A stretch of 64,000 nt of DNA from the NCBI RefSeq assembly GCF_045310695.1, contig NZ_JBJIAA010000013.1, forward strand, positions 103,417 through 167,416, written 5' to 3'. Both the position numbers and the translations under genes were made by a program. The stretch's first letter is position 1; each line of letters opens with the position of its first letter. This document shows, one piece after another, positions 19,738-28,709 of this stretch. The notes below the pieces were generated by a model. The model did no database searches, was not told the origin of the DNA, and saw only the letters and a program-made list of their open reading frames with translations. Origin of the DNA: Clostridium_S neuense. Lineage in GTDB: Bacteria; Bacillota; Clostridia; Clostridiales; Clostridiaceae.

Positions 19738-19784
19738 AAAAAAGATAGCAAAGCTCTTAGCATTAGAGTTTTGCTATCTTTTTT
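19738..19784. terminator. Strong bidirectional terminator
   Basis: A 20-bp stem, AAAAAAGATAGCAAAGCTCT against its nearly exact complement, encloses a 7-nt loop, with A and T runs at its ends. It would stop transcripts leaving the chemoreceptor gene at 20199 after crossing the repeat element. Confidence 0.8.
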
Positions 19785-19795
19785 GACCATACATT

Positions 19796-20143
19796 ATAGA
19801 TAGACAACGTGAAACTTAAAAATTTAAAATTCTAAGTTTATTCTGAAAAACTAGGATTTGACTTAGAGTACAGAGTACAATTAACAGAGGACAGTGAAGG
19901 ATGATTTTTTTCTGCTATCGCTTCAAAAAATCTTAAACTTAATGCTTGCACATGGCTTAAAACATAATATTCAGCGCAGCCGATACTATAATAAGTTCTA
20001 AGATTTACCTAAGAGAAGCAAAAGATAAATTATCCTTAACTGTCAATTATCCTCTGTCCATTGTCAACTGATTAAGTCGTACAAAATATTACTTGTAAAA
20101 TTATAAACATTGATCATTTTAATCTTTCAGGTTGTCTATCTAC
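19796..20143. repeat. Structured intergenic element, family 1, copy B
   Basis: The terminal repeats are TAGATAGACAACGTGAAAC at the left and CTTTCAGGTTGTCTATCTA at the right (ending 20143). The inner arms lie at 19861-19900 and 20031-20070 and are built from cagagtac/aggacagt-like units; they are mostly complementary. Inner hairpins include TTTTCTGCTATCGC and the GATTTACC/GATAAAT type. The orientation is inverted relative to copies C-E. It lies downstream of the chemoreceptor gene. Confidence 0.85.
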
Positions 20144-20198
20144 GTCCTTATACCCGTTGAAAAATGAATTTATATTTTTTACCATATATATTCTTTCT

Positions 20199-21911
20199 TT
20201 ATAACTTAAATTTTTGTACCATCTCGCTGAGCTTCTGAGAAAGTTCTGCTTGACTTTGTGAAGATTTTGCAACTTCAGTAATAGCAGCAGTAACTTCGTG
20301 AACACTACTCATTATTTCTTCTGTACCATTAGCTGATTCTTCTGCCACAGCAGATACGTTCTGCATAGCTCCATTTATTTGCGTAGTTGCTCCATTCATT
20401 TGAGTTGAAGAAGAATGAAATTTATCTATAAGTTGAAGCATGAACCCAGCATCCTTTTCATATTGAATCCCCGTATTCATGAGAAGTTCATAGTTAGGCT
20501 TTACATTGCTTCCCATAAATTCAAGCACCTGCTCTCCACTTTGTGAAAGATTTTTAACTGCTGCTTCAACTTGCAACACCATACTTTGAATTCTAGTAAC
20601 AGCTTCAGATGACTCTTCAGCAAGTTTACGTACTTCATCAGCAACTACAGCAAACCCTTTTCCATGTTCACCTGCCCTTGCAGCTTCTATAGCGGCATTT
20701 AAAGCAAGTAAATTGGTTTGCTCTGCAATGCTGCCAATAGAATCGGCCATTGTTTTTACCTCTTCTACAACTTTAACATCTTCAATTGCCTTTAAAATAT
20801 TTGAGCGGCTTTCATCGTAAATTAAATTGCCCTTTTCTATACTTTCTGCAGCTTCCTTCTTTATTTTAACAGCACGATTTGTTATTTCCTTCACCGAAAC
20901 CGAAGCGGACTTGGCATCTTCTAAAAGTATATCTGCAGTGCCATTTATCTCTTCTGCAGAAGCACTTACCTCCTCGGTTGTTGCACTTAAATCTTGAACT
21001 CCACTAGCTATTTCATTTGTAGATTCATTTACAGCTTCCATTTTTGCTGATATTTCTTCAGTTGTTGCCGAAAGCTCCTCACTTGTAGCACTTATGTCAT
21101 TTGCGCCATTCATTATTTCAAGTATCAAATTTTTTATATTATCCCTTGCTACATTTAGTTCCTTTAACATATTGCCTATTTCATCCTTTGAATCTATTTT
21201 AATATCCTTAGTTAAATCACATTTACCAAAGGCTTCAGCAAATGACAAAGCTTCTTTTACCTGCTTTGAAATCATAATTGCGATAAAGGTCCCTAATAAA
21301 ATTGCTACTGCAAAACTAAATATTACTACAAAACTTGTAATAAATAATGAATTTGTATAAGTTGAATTGTTTTCCTTGTATGCTTCATCAGCTTGATTTA
21401 CATTATTCTTTATTAATTTGTCCATATCTGAGTAAACTTTTTTTCTAATTTCAGTAATTTTAGAAAATGTATCAGCAGCTTCAACATAATTGTTTTCATC
21501 CACAGATTGTATTACTGAATTACTCACCTCAATATATGAGCTAAAATTGTTCTTTAAATCTGAAAAATCGCTTTTTTCTGATTGTGAAAGTAAGGACTTT
21601 TCATATGTACTTATAAGCTTATTATTGGTGGAAAACATATCATTAATGTCACCCTTTATACTGTCTTTTTCACTGGCATTCTTTTGATATACAAGCTTTA
21701 ATAAATCAGAACGCACATCAGAAAAATTTTCTTTAATAGTAGTTAAATTATTTATAGAAGCTAGATTATAATTATACATAGAAGCTGCATTGGAATTAAT
21801 TTTATTCATATTAAATAGTCCAATTATTCCTATAATACCTACTAATATTGCTACTATAATAAAAGCCAATATTAGCTTTTTAGCTATTTTAAGATTTTTA
21901 AACCACGCCAT
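20199..21911 (-). CDS. Membrane methyl-accepting chemotaxis protein
   Basis: This 570-residue chemoreceptor begins MAWFKNLKIAKKL and has transmembrane helices at about 10-32 and 185-210. Between them is a four-helix-bundle sensor. A HAMP-like linker and a coiled-coil signalling domain follow, with the tip sequence NLLALNAAIEAARAGEHGKG. I chose ATG 21911 because GAGGAGG lies 7 nt upstream; the open frame extends 18 codons further without a site. It closely parallels the chemoreceptor at 8336-10051 and may be a paralogue. The ligand is unknown. It is divergent from the AraC-type gene at 22091. Confidence 0.93.
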   Translation of the reverse strand: MAWFKNLKIAKKLILAFIIVAILVGIIGIIGLFNMNKINSNAASMYNYNLASINNLTTIKENFSDVRSDLLKLVYQKNASEKDSIKGDINDMFSTNNKLISTYEKSLLSQSEKSDFSDLKNNFSSYIEVSNSVIQSVDENNYVEAADTFSKITEIRKKVYSDMDKLIKNNVNQADEAYKENNSTYTNSLFITSFVVIFSFAVAILLGTFIAIMISKQVKEALSFAEAFGKCDLTKDIKIDSKDEIGNMLKELNVARDNIKNLILEIMNGANDISATSEELSATTEEISAKMEAVNESTNEIASGVQDLSATTEEVSASAEEINGTADILLEDAKSASVSVKEITNRAVKIKKEAAESIEKGNLIYDESRSNILKAIEDVKVVEEVKTMADSIGSIAEQTNLLALNAAIEAARAGEHGKGFAVVADEVRKLAEESSEAVTRIQSMVLQVEAAVKNLSQSGEQVLEFMGSNVKPNYELLMNTGIQYEKDAGFMLQLIDKFHSSSTQMNGATTQINGAMQNVSAVAEESANGTEEIMSSVHEVTAAITEVAKSSQSQAELSQKLSEMVQKFKL

Positions 21912-22090
21912 AACTTTCCTCCTCTCATATACATTATAAAAACATTTTATAACATAAAAATCCAAGTCATTGATAAAAAATTGTTGTAATGGATATTACT
22001 TTGTCATAAAATTTATTTTCAACTAAATATAGCAAACTTTCCCTCGATATTTAATATATTTTTGAATAATATGAAAGGAATGGTTATAAT

Positions 22091-24236
22091 ATGGAGAATT
22101 TAGACATTAAAATAAGCAGCATACTAAATACTTTTTATAAAACCACTGGTATAAATGCAGCTTTTTCAGACACTAAGCTTAATCTCATAACCTTTAATAC
22201 TGAAAAAAAAAACAGCTTATGATTTTTCTATTTTAGGCATGAGTGAAATATCTTCATATCTAGCAGAAGGCTTCTCAAAACCTCCAGTAAAGGAAGCTTC
22301 ATTTTATACATATTTTTTACCAAATAATTTTATATTCAATATTGCTTTTGTAATTAACAATGGAGACTATATGGGTGCCTTTGTAACAGAACCAATGTTA
22401 ATAAAAAGTCTTAATAAAAAAGAAATTGAAAAGCTTTTGTGCTATTCATCTTTATCCTTAAAAAATAAAAAGGTATTAGAAAATTTGATATTAAAAATAC
22501 CTGTAGTGCATTATGATCAAATCAAGCCTATAGGTAATGTTCTACACTGTCTTTCAAAAACTGTTTTTGAACCAGAAGTACTCCAAGTTTTACATGGATC
22601 AAGTATTGATTCTAACACAAATATCAGTAATCTAAAAATCAATAAAGACTATGATTTTTCCATCCTGCCGCATTCAAAAAATAGTACTAAATTTACTTCT
22701 TTTACAAATATAACTACCTTGATAAAAAGTGGCAATACAGAATTGCTTATAAAAACCTTAAGCAAAATTAACATAGTAGAACTTCTGGATAATAACTTAT
22801 GTGATTCAGATTTTATTAGAGCTTTAAAAAACAATTTTATTAAAATTTGCTCTATGGCATGCTGTATAGCAATCGAAGCAAAAGCTCCATATGAAAAAAT
22901 CATGGACATTACTGATACTTATATATACAAGGTTGAAAATTTACAAAACATAAATGACATTTATAATCTAATTAAGGAGGCTTTAATTTCTATTACAAAC
23001 ATTATTGCTAAAAGCCATAGAAATTCTTATTCCAAATATGTTAACAATGCTATGAACTATATAGAGCAGAATTATGCAGAAAAAATTTCATTAGAAATGC
23101 TAGCAAAATACACAAACCTTAGTACTTACTATCTATCAAAACAAATAAAAAAAGAAACTGGATTAAATCTTCTGGATAATGTTAATAATATTAGAATTGA
23201 AAAAAGCAAATATTTACTACTTAATACAAACATAAGCATACTAGATATCGCTCAAAAGATTGGCTTTAACTATCAAAATCATTTTGCAGCAACTTTCAAA
23301 AAATTCACTGGCATTTCGCCAAATGAATTTAGAAAAACTCTTGGACATAAAGAAAATTTAAATAAAGACAACTGCTCTTCTGATAAATTTTCTAAACAAT
23401 TAATTGAAAAAATTCACATTAAACTTTCTATGTTTTCAAATTTATTTGATACTGCACGTATTATAGATCCTATTAATCACAATTCCATTGTAATTAAAGA
23501 TAAGGAAAACATTATGTGCAAATGCTGTAATCCTAAAAATCAAAACGACTACTGCGAAAATTGCATTTTTATTGCGGCATACTTACAAAATGAAACAATC
23601 TTCAAAATTTATAGTAAACATAAAAAGATTTTTTTAGCCGCGGCTATTCCCGTAACCTCAGGAAAGATTACATATATTGTAGAAGTATTAAAAAATGTTT
23701 CTAATAAAATTTCAATTAATGTAGATGAAAAAAATTTAAAGAAGTGCTTTCTAAATGTCAAAGAAGATTTTTTAATTAATAAAAATACTGAACTTACTAT
23801 TCCTCAAAGTAGAATATATATTAACAAAAAACTTAATATAAATATCCGGAGCAGTGCTCTTTATAAAAAATCTCTCTTCATAATTTTATTTACCCTTGAA
23901 AACCCAAGTTCCACAACAAATTCCCACCAATATAATACATATGATTATGTAATAAGTACACTTTGTCACATCATATCAAATTCATTATTAAGTCCAAAAG
24001 ATTGGGTTGGGCAATATACTAAAAATATATTTCTGCTGGCACTAAATGACATCAATTGCAAAACTGCCATGGATACTGCTAAAAAAATCAAAGAAAAATT
24101 TAATTTTACTATGCTTCGTAAAAATAAGGAATATTCAAAATTTGCTTTAACTTATGGTATTGCTTCTTATTCTAACAATACACCTAATCCAGAAACTTTT
24201 ATAAAGCAAGCATTCATAAATATGAATAAAAATTAA
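22091..24236 (+). CDS. AraC-family regulator with degenerate GGDEF tail, frameshifted at an A10 run
   Basis: The gene should start at ATG 22091 (AAAGGA upstream), giving MENLDIKISSILNTFYKTTG and so on. A run of ten A at 22203-22212 then shifts the frame. From there the downstream frame is open to 24236, and it also has an ATG at 22239 but without a ribosome binding site. Nine A would restore one 715-codon protein. The long frame has a sensor-like N-terminus and an AraC double helix-turn-helix at about residues 265-370 from 22239 (LEMLAKYTNLSTYYLSKQIK, ILDIAQKIGFNYQNHF). A cysteine-bearing sensor region follows, with a GGDEF-like C-terminus in which the GGDEF loop reads VGQYTKNIF and so cannot be an active cyclase. 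It could be slippage-corrected, phase-variable or a young pseudogene. Confidence 0.8.
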
Positions 24237-24244
24237 AATAAATT

Positions 24245-24295
24245 TAAGTTAGAAAAATAACAAAACATCCCAAAATTTTGTTATTTTCTAACTTA
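24245..24295. terminator. Bidirectional terminator between convergent genes
   Basis: TAAGTTAGAAAAATAACAAA pairs with its near-exact complement ending at 24295 around a short loop. It separates the AraC-type gene from the convergent soluble chemoreceptor gene. Confidence 0.8.
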
Positions 24296-24322
24296 GATTA
24301 ATGTTTTTTAATTTTATATTCA

Positions 24323-25474
24323 TTAAATTAACTTTGAAACCTTACTTAACTCTTCTGACCTTGCAGTTATTTCCTGTACACTTGCAGTTATTTCTTCCGT
24401 AGCTGAAGCCTGTTCTTGACTTGAAGCTAAAGAGTCTTTACTTTTTTCACTTACTTCTGTAACTTTCATTTTAATATCATCTGTCAACTTTTTAATTCTT
24501 GGAACTGTGCTTATTGACTGTTCTGACAGCTTTCTAATTTCTGATGCCACAACACTAAACCCTTTACCTGCCTCCCCTGCTCTTGCAGCTTCTATTGATG
24601 CATTAAGTCCCAGCATTTTTGTTTCATTTGCAACTTTTTTTATAAAAGTAGATACCTCATTAATTTCCTCTGAAAGAGTTATAATCTCTTCTATATTTGA
24701 ATTAAGCTGCTGTTCGTTAGTATGTATTTCTGATGCAGAAACTGCCAATTGTTCGATTGCCTTTGATATATCTGTAAGACCATTTTCTACGTTTTCTGAA
24801 ATTTCTCTAAGCTGAAAAGCTACTTTTTTTGGTGTTATGAATCCAAGTGTTGCAACAACTTCCGTTCCATTATCTTCATCATAAAGAGGATGGTTTACTA
24901 CTAAAACTGGTTCACCGTACTTACTTGCATCAATTTCTATGAACTGAGGCTGCTTTGATTTTATCGCCTTGAAAGCTATATCTGTATCTTTAATCTCATA
25001 TCCAATGCTTATTGAAGGCATATCAAATTTTTCAGAAGGCTGTCTATATGCAACCTTCTCAAGATCAGTCATGTAGATAAACGCTCCTTCATGAAACATA
25101 TCTGCAAGAATAGGTGCAAAATCTTCAAAAGCTGCTGCAACAGGATGAAGTTTTGGAAATACTGCTGAAAAGCATCCATTTATCTTTCCGGATTCATTTC
25201 CCACAGGGATTGCAATAGTTATAAGCCTCCTTCCATATAAAGAACGCGGAATTTTTTCTGTAACAATTTTATCTTCACTCATGGCATGGCAAGCTATACT
25301 ATCATTAGGAATTTTACTGCCAACATAAAAAATGTCCATATCAAATTTTTTTGTTGCCTTTTTCCACACTACTTCCCTTTCTTTAATATTTAAAAACATT
25401 ATGCCTTCTGGAATCATATCAGCAATGATATCACAAAATGTCTTTATAGATTCTAATTCATTATACTTAATCAT
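24323..25474 (-). CDS. Soluble chemoreceptor with duplicated sensor module
   Basis: This 383-residue protein has no transmembrane segment. Residues ~20-110 and ~128-215 are two copies of one sensor module: each has a Phe-Asp-Met (KKFDMD, EKFDMP), then a Gly and D-x-A residues, and ends in a beta segment with F(P/T)PK or similar. A short chemoreceptor signalling domain follows, with the tip sequence KMLGLNASIEAARAGEAGKG. It should sense a cytoplasmic ligand and signal to CheA. Its neighbours are the hydroxyaryl acid decarboxylase operon and the AraC-type gene. A second soluble receptor with a single sensor module lies on the other side of that operon, so aromatic acid sensing is a reasonable inference. 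Confidence 0.9.
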   Translation of the reverse strand: MIKYNELESIKTFCDIIADMIPEGIMFLNIKEREVVWKKATKKFDMDIFYVGSKIPNDSIACHAMSEDKIVTEKIPRSLYGRRLITIAIPVGNESGKINGCFSAVFPKLHPVAAAFEDFAPILADMFHEGAFIYMTDLEKVAYRQPSEKFDMPSISIGYEIKDTDIAFKAIKSKQPQFIEIDASKYGEPVLVVNHPLYDEDNGTEVVATLGFITPKKVAFQLREISENVENGLTDISKAIEQLAVSASEIHTNEQQLNSNIEEIITLSEEINEVSTFIKKVANETKMLGLNASIEAARAGEAGKGFSVVASEIRKLSEQSISTVPRIKKLTDDIKMKVTEVSEKSKDSLASSQEQASATEEITASVQEITARSEELSKVSKLI

Positions 25475-25696
25475 ATATAGTTGCCCCCTTTTATTTGTTA
25501 AAATTTCACTTCTTATTCAGTACCGTAATTTAAGAACATAATTTGACATAATATTTTACAAATTTAATATCCTTAATTTGCAACTTTTTATAATTTATTT
25601 AATACTATATTCTTCTTATTTCTCAAAATTCCTCCTTTTTTAAATTTTTTTTATTTTCGGACATTATTTTTTATTCTTAGCTAATATATTAAAAAA

Positions 25697-25730
25697 ATAG
25701 GCCAATTCCATATGCAGAAATTGGCCTATT
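25697..25730 (-). terminator. Terminator of the decarboxylase operon
   Basis: The perfect stem AATAGGCCAATT/AATTGGCCTATT has a 10-nt loop and on the minus strand is followed by TTTTTTAA. It sits 19 bp after the bsdB stop. Confidence 0.85.
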
Positions 25731-25748
25731 GTAACACTACTTAGTTTA

Positions 25749-26306
25749 TTAACTTTTCCATCTTTTAGCCTTATCTATAGAAATTCCAAATTGATCAAGT
25801 ACTTTCATTATGTGATGGTTTATTATATCATCTATAGTCTTAGGGTTATTATAAAATGCCGGCATTGGTGGCACCAGCTTAACACCTATCCTAGACAATT
25901 TAAGCATATTTTCTAAATGTATTGAACTTAATGGAGTCTCTCTTGGACATAAAACTAATTTTCTACTTTCCTTAATCATAACACTGGCTGCTCTTGAAAT
26001 AAGATTATCATCAAATCCATTTGCTATAGAGCCCAGTGTTTTCATGCTGCAGGGCAAAATCACCATTCCCTCAGTTATAAAAGATCCACTAGAAATACCT
26101 GATGCTAAATCCCTGTATTCACAATTAAAATCTGCTAATCCTTTTACATAATCCAAGGTATATTCTGTTTCTATTTCTAAATTCTGTTTTGCCCATTCGC
26201 TCATAACAAGATATACACTTATATCTTCAATGTTCTTTAATATTTCAAGTAACCTTACTCCATAAATCGTCCCTGTGGCTCCTGTAATTCCAACTATAAT
26301 TCTCAT
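25749..26306 (-). CDS. bsdB: UbiX-type flavin prenyltransferase (BsdB-like)
   Basis: This 185-residue protein has the UbiX/Pad1 start IVGITGATGTIYGVRLLEIL, a flavin-binding loop with LASGISSGSF, and VLCPRETPLSSIHLENMLKL. UbiX enzymes attach a dimethylallyl group to FMN, making the prenylated FMN cofactor required by UbiD decarboxylases. It is the last gene of the bsdC-bsdD-lpdD-like-bsdB operon, so it presumably supplies cofactor to the BsdC protein encoded upstream. A family 2 repeat lies in the 100-bp gap before it, the only sizeable gap in the operon. Confidence 0.93.
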   Translation of the reverse strand: MRIIVGITGATGTIYGVRLLEILKNIEDISVYLVMSEWAKQNLEIETEYTLDYVKGLADFNCEYRDLASGISSGSFITEGMVILPCSMKTLGSIANGFDDNLISRAASVMIKESRKLVLCPRETPLSSIHLENMLKLSRIGVKLVPPMPAFYNNPKTIDDIINHHIMKVLDQFGISIDKAKRWKS

Positions 26307-26329
26307 ATTATACTCCTTGCTGCATTTAT

Positions 26330-26403
26330 TAAAGATAGCCCATCTGAAACTTCAAATTATTTGTACCAAAATACTGACTTATAATCACTTTGGTGGTTGG
26401 AAA
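26330..26403. repeat. Family 2 inverted repeat inside the decarboxylase operon
   Basis: The sequence AAAGATAGCCCATCTGAAAC, then TTTGTACCAAAAT, and further on GGTGGTTGGAAAG closely follows the element at 31917-32015. It fills the gap between the lpdD-like and bsdB genes and could form a hairpin in the polycistronic message. Confidence 0.6.
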
Positions 26404-26406
26404 GTT

Positions 26407-26745
26407 TTAGCTACATTTTAACTTTAAACACAATTCTTCTGTAATTTTAAGTGCTAAATCCTTAACACACTCTATCTCCTCTTTAGTTATATTGTCAAAA
26501 TGTATACCGCAGCATATTACAAAATTGCCAGAGTACTTTTTATTTAACACCTCTCCAACAGCTTCTGTAACAAACTTTTCTTTATGTGTTCCAAAGCCAA
26601 TCGTCTCAGCTTCTTTATCGTAACTAAAAGTTATTGAGCCAATATGCTCTTTTCCACCAGTTATGATTACACACAAATCTTGTCCCATTGCAACAGCCTG
26701 TAGTCTAAGCTTTATCCTTTCTACCTGTCTATCTATTGTTATCAT
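26407..26745 (-). CDS. LpdD-like prenylated-flavin chaperone / decarboxylase accessory protein
   Basis: This 112-residue protein (RIKLRLQAVAMGQDLCVII, THKEKFVTEAVGEVLNKKY, VICCGIHFDNITKEE) resembles the LpdD family, small proteins encoded with gallate- and protocatechuate-type decarboxylases. They have been proposed to handle prenylated flavin or to aid maturation of the enzyme. I recognise it by content and by its position between bsdD and bsdB. It starts 3 bp after the bsdD stop. Two adjacent Cys (VICCGIH) are notable, but no role can be assigned to them. Confidence 0.75.
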   Translation of the reverse strand: MITIDRQVERIKLRLQAVAMGQDLCVIITGGKEHIGSITFSYDKEAETIGFGTHKEKFVTEAVGEVLNKKYSGNFVICCGIHFDNITKEEIECVKDLALKITEELCLKLKCS

Positions 26746-26748
26746 TTG

Positions 26749-26982
26749 CTATTCCTTATCTTTAAGGATATCTGGAATTGGTGGCATTACTGGAAGAGAA
26801 TTTATATCCTTACGATTTATTTTAAATCTTTTATCATATTTTTCTGGATTTATAATATCTTCACTTTCTGTAGATCTCCATGAAAAGTTACACTCATTGC
26901 ATATATATACTTCCCATGCATCATCTTTAGGTGCTTTTGTTAACAATTCTACTTTTTCAGAATCACATCTTGGACAAATCAT
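26749..26982 (-). CDS. bsdD: Hydroxyarylic acid decarboxylase small subunit D (BsdD/VdcD-like)
   Basis: This 77-residue protein begins with a zinc-ribbon-like pair, CPRCDSEKVE and CNECNFSW, followed by a proline-rich tail. It matches the small D subunit encoded with non-oxidative hydroxyaryl acid decarboxylases (BsdD, VdcD). It starts directly after the bsdC stop and ends 3 bp before the lpdD-like gene. In the family it is needed for full activity in some hosts; its biochemical role is not well defined. Confidence 0.88.
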   Translation of the reverse strand: MICPRCDSEKVELLTKAPKDDAWEVYICNECNFSWRSTESEDIINPEKYDKRFKINRKDINSLPVMPPIPDILKDKE

Positions 26983-28395
26983 TTATTTATTCCTCCTTAA
27001 ATTTTCCATGTAGTTATACCAGTGATTGCTCTTTTCTGGCGGATCTAATGGATTTACCTTCCTAGCCACATCTGGAGCAACAGGTGTAGTAGCATCAATA
27101 ATAAGTTTTGTATGCATTCCAGCAGGCTCTGATGAAGGATCAAGCGGCATACCTGGCGCATTTGGGATAAGGACTACATCTTTATCTGGTCTTACCCTTG
27201 TAGTAAGTGCCCACATAACCTGTGGAAGATTAAATGGATCTACTGTTTCATCAACTACAATAATTATTTTAGAATATGGCATTCCATGTGGAGTTGATAA
27301 AAGTCTCATAGCTACTGACTTTCCATATCCTCCAAATCTGCACTTAGTAGAAATTATAACGCCAATTCCATGAGTGTACATTGCATTAACCGCTGCAACC
27401 TCAGGGAAATCTCTTTTTAACTGCCTATAAAGAGGCAAGCTTGTATTTAATCCAACTAAATAATCAACTTCTGTCCATGGCATTCCTATATATAAATTTT
27501 CAAATATAGGATTTTTTCTATAAGTTACTGCTGTTATTTTTATTTCTGGTTGAAGCCTAGCTCCAGAATAACTTCCCGGGAACTCACCAAAAGGTCCTTC
27601 TATTTTTCTAGCTCTAGGAATAATATATCCCTCTAATACAATTTCACTTCTAGCTGGAATATCTAAATTTCCATTTTCACTCTTTGTAAGTTCTATAGGT
27701 TGTCCTTTTAATGCTCCAGCAAATTCATATTCTGACTGAGCATATTCTATAGGTGTACTTGCCATAAGATTAAGTACCGGTTCATTTCCTATGCATATTG
27801 CTACTGGAAGCTTTTCATTTCTTTCTTCCGCTTTTCTTAAGTGAACTGCTATATCATGAAATTGGAGCGGCTGAATCCCAAGTAAATCTTTTCCCTTTAC
27901 CTGTATTCTATATGTACCAACGTTCTGCTTTCCAAAATCATCTGGATCTTCAGGATCTCTTGTAACCGTAAGAGCTTTTGATAAGTAAAAACCACCATCA
28001 TATTTATTAACTCTAAATAGTGGAAGTATATCAAAGAGATTGATATTCTCTGTTATCTTAACTTCTTTAACAGGAGCATCATTAACCCAAACTGGTTTTA
28101 CAGGATAGTTTGACCATCTTTTATCTAATTCAAAAAACTGTTCTTTAACGGGAGTATTTTTAGGAAGCCCAAGCATAAGCGCGTGGTTTTGCCATGAACC
28201 ATGTACATTTAATAGCACACTATTATTATAACCTTTAATATTTTTCACCAAAACAGCAGGTCCATTATCTATATCTGCAGCTGACTTCCCTATTGCTGCC
28301 AAATCTGGTTCTGGCATAACTTCATCTTCAATTTCTATTAACTGTTCTTCGTTTTGTAGTACCTTTATAAATTCTCTAAGATCTCTATATATCAT
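26983..28395 (-). CDS. bsdC: UbiD-family hydroxyaryl acid decarboxylase (BsdC-like)
   Basis: This 470-residue protein is of normal UbiD-family length. Visible family segments are GTYRIQVKGKD, with a probable prFMN-contacting Arg; SEIVLEGYI, with the two Glu of the catalytic E-R-E arrangement; and EGPFGEFPGSYSG. Company with BsdB- and BsdD-like genes marks it as a non-oxidative phenolic acid decarboxylase (4-hydroxybenzoate, vanillate or similar) rather than the ubiquinone enzyme. It releases CO2 from the acid with prenylated FMN in the cytoplasm. A consensus promoter (28448-28476) and an AAAGGAG site precede it. It is the first gene of the operon. Confidence 0.93.
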   Translation of the reverse strand: MIYRDLREFIKVLQNEEQLIEIEDEVMPEPDLAAIGKSAADIDNGPAVLVKNIKGYNNSVLLNVHGSWQNHALMLGLPKNTPVKEQFFELDKRWSNYPVKPVWVNDAPVKEVKITENINLFDILPLFRVNKYDGGFYLSKALTVTRDPEDPDDFGKQNVGTYRIQVKGKDLLGIQPLQFHDIAVHLRKAEERNEKLPVAICIGNEPVLNLMASTPIEYAQSEYEFAGALKGQPIELTKSENGNLDIPARSEIVLEGYIIPRARKIEGPFGEFPGSYSGARLQPEIKITAVTYRKNPIFENLYIGMPWTEVDYLVGLNTSLPLYRQLKRDFPEVAAVNAMYTHGIGVIISTKCRFGGYGKSVAMRLLSTPHGMPYSKIIIVVDETVDPFNLPQVMWALTTRVRPDKDVVLIPNAPGMPLDPSSEPAGMHTKLIIDATTPVAPDVARKVNPLDPPEKSNHWYNYMENLRRNK

Positions 28396-28447
28396 ATTTC
28401 CACTCCTTTATACAAAATTTTATTTTATTTTTTATTTTATGTCATAA

Positions 28448-28476
28448 ATTATACTCTTAAAGCAATTTTATATCAA
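28448..28476 (-). promoter_or_regulatory. Sigma-A promoter of the decarboxylase operon
   Basis: On the minus strand TTGATA is followed after exactly 17 bp by TATAAT, giving a start about 45 nt before the bsdC ATG. It is one of two near-consensus divergent promoters in this gap. Confidence 0.75.
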
Positions 28477-28607
28477 GATTTTACATATTTGCATTTATAA
28501 AATATAATATAACAACATTTTCTTACTCAATACTAGCTTTTTAATTACTTTTTTCGGTTTTATTTTAATAATTTATTTATATCTATCCAATTTTAAGCAC
28601 AACTTAT

Positions 28608-28636
28608 TTGATTAATATTTCCTATTGTACTATAAT
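28608..28636 (+). promoter_or_regulatory. Sigma-A promoter of the soluble chemoreceptor gene
   Basis: TTGATT and TATAAT are separated by 17 bp, predicting a start near 28643 and a leader of about 65 nt. It faces away from the bsdC promoter 130 bp to the left. Confidence 0.75.
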
Positions 28637-28709
28637 TTACTCATATTCAATTATTTAGTTTAATTACATTTTTTATTTTAATTTTCACTTTTTATGTATA
28701 GGAGGATAT

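Noticed and set aside
20114..20305. 63-codon minus-strand frame overlapping the chemoreceptor 3' end
   Set aside because: It runs out of frame through the chemoreceptor coding sequence and into a repeat element; chance frame.
26983..28395. UbiD of ubiquinone or menaquinone biosynthesis
   Set aside because: The co-encoded BsdD-type small subunit and LpdD-like protein, and divergence from a chemoreceptor gene, fit a phenolic acid decarboxylase better.
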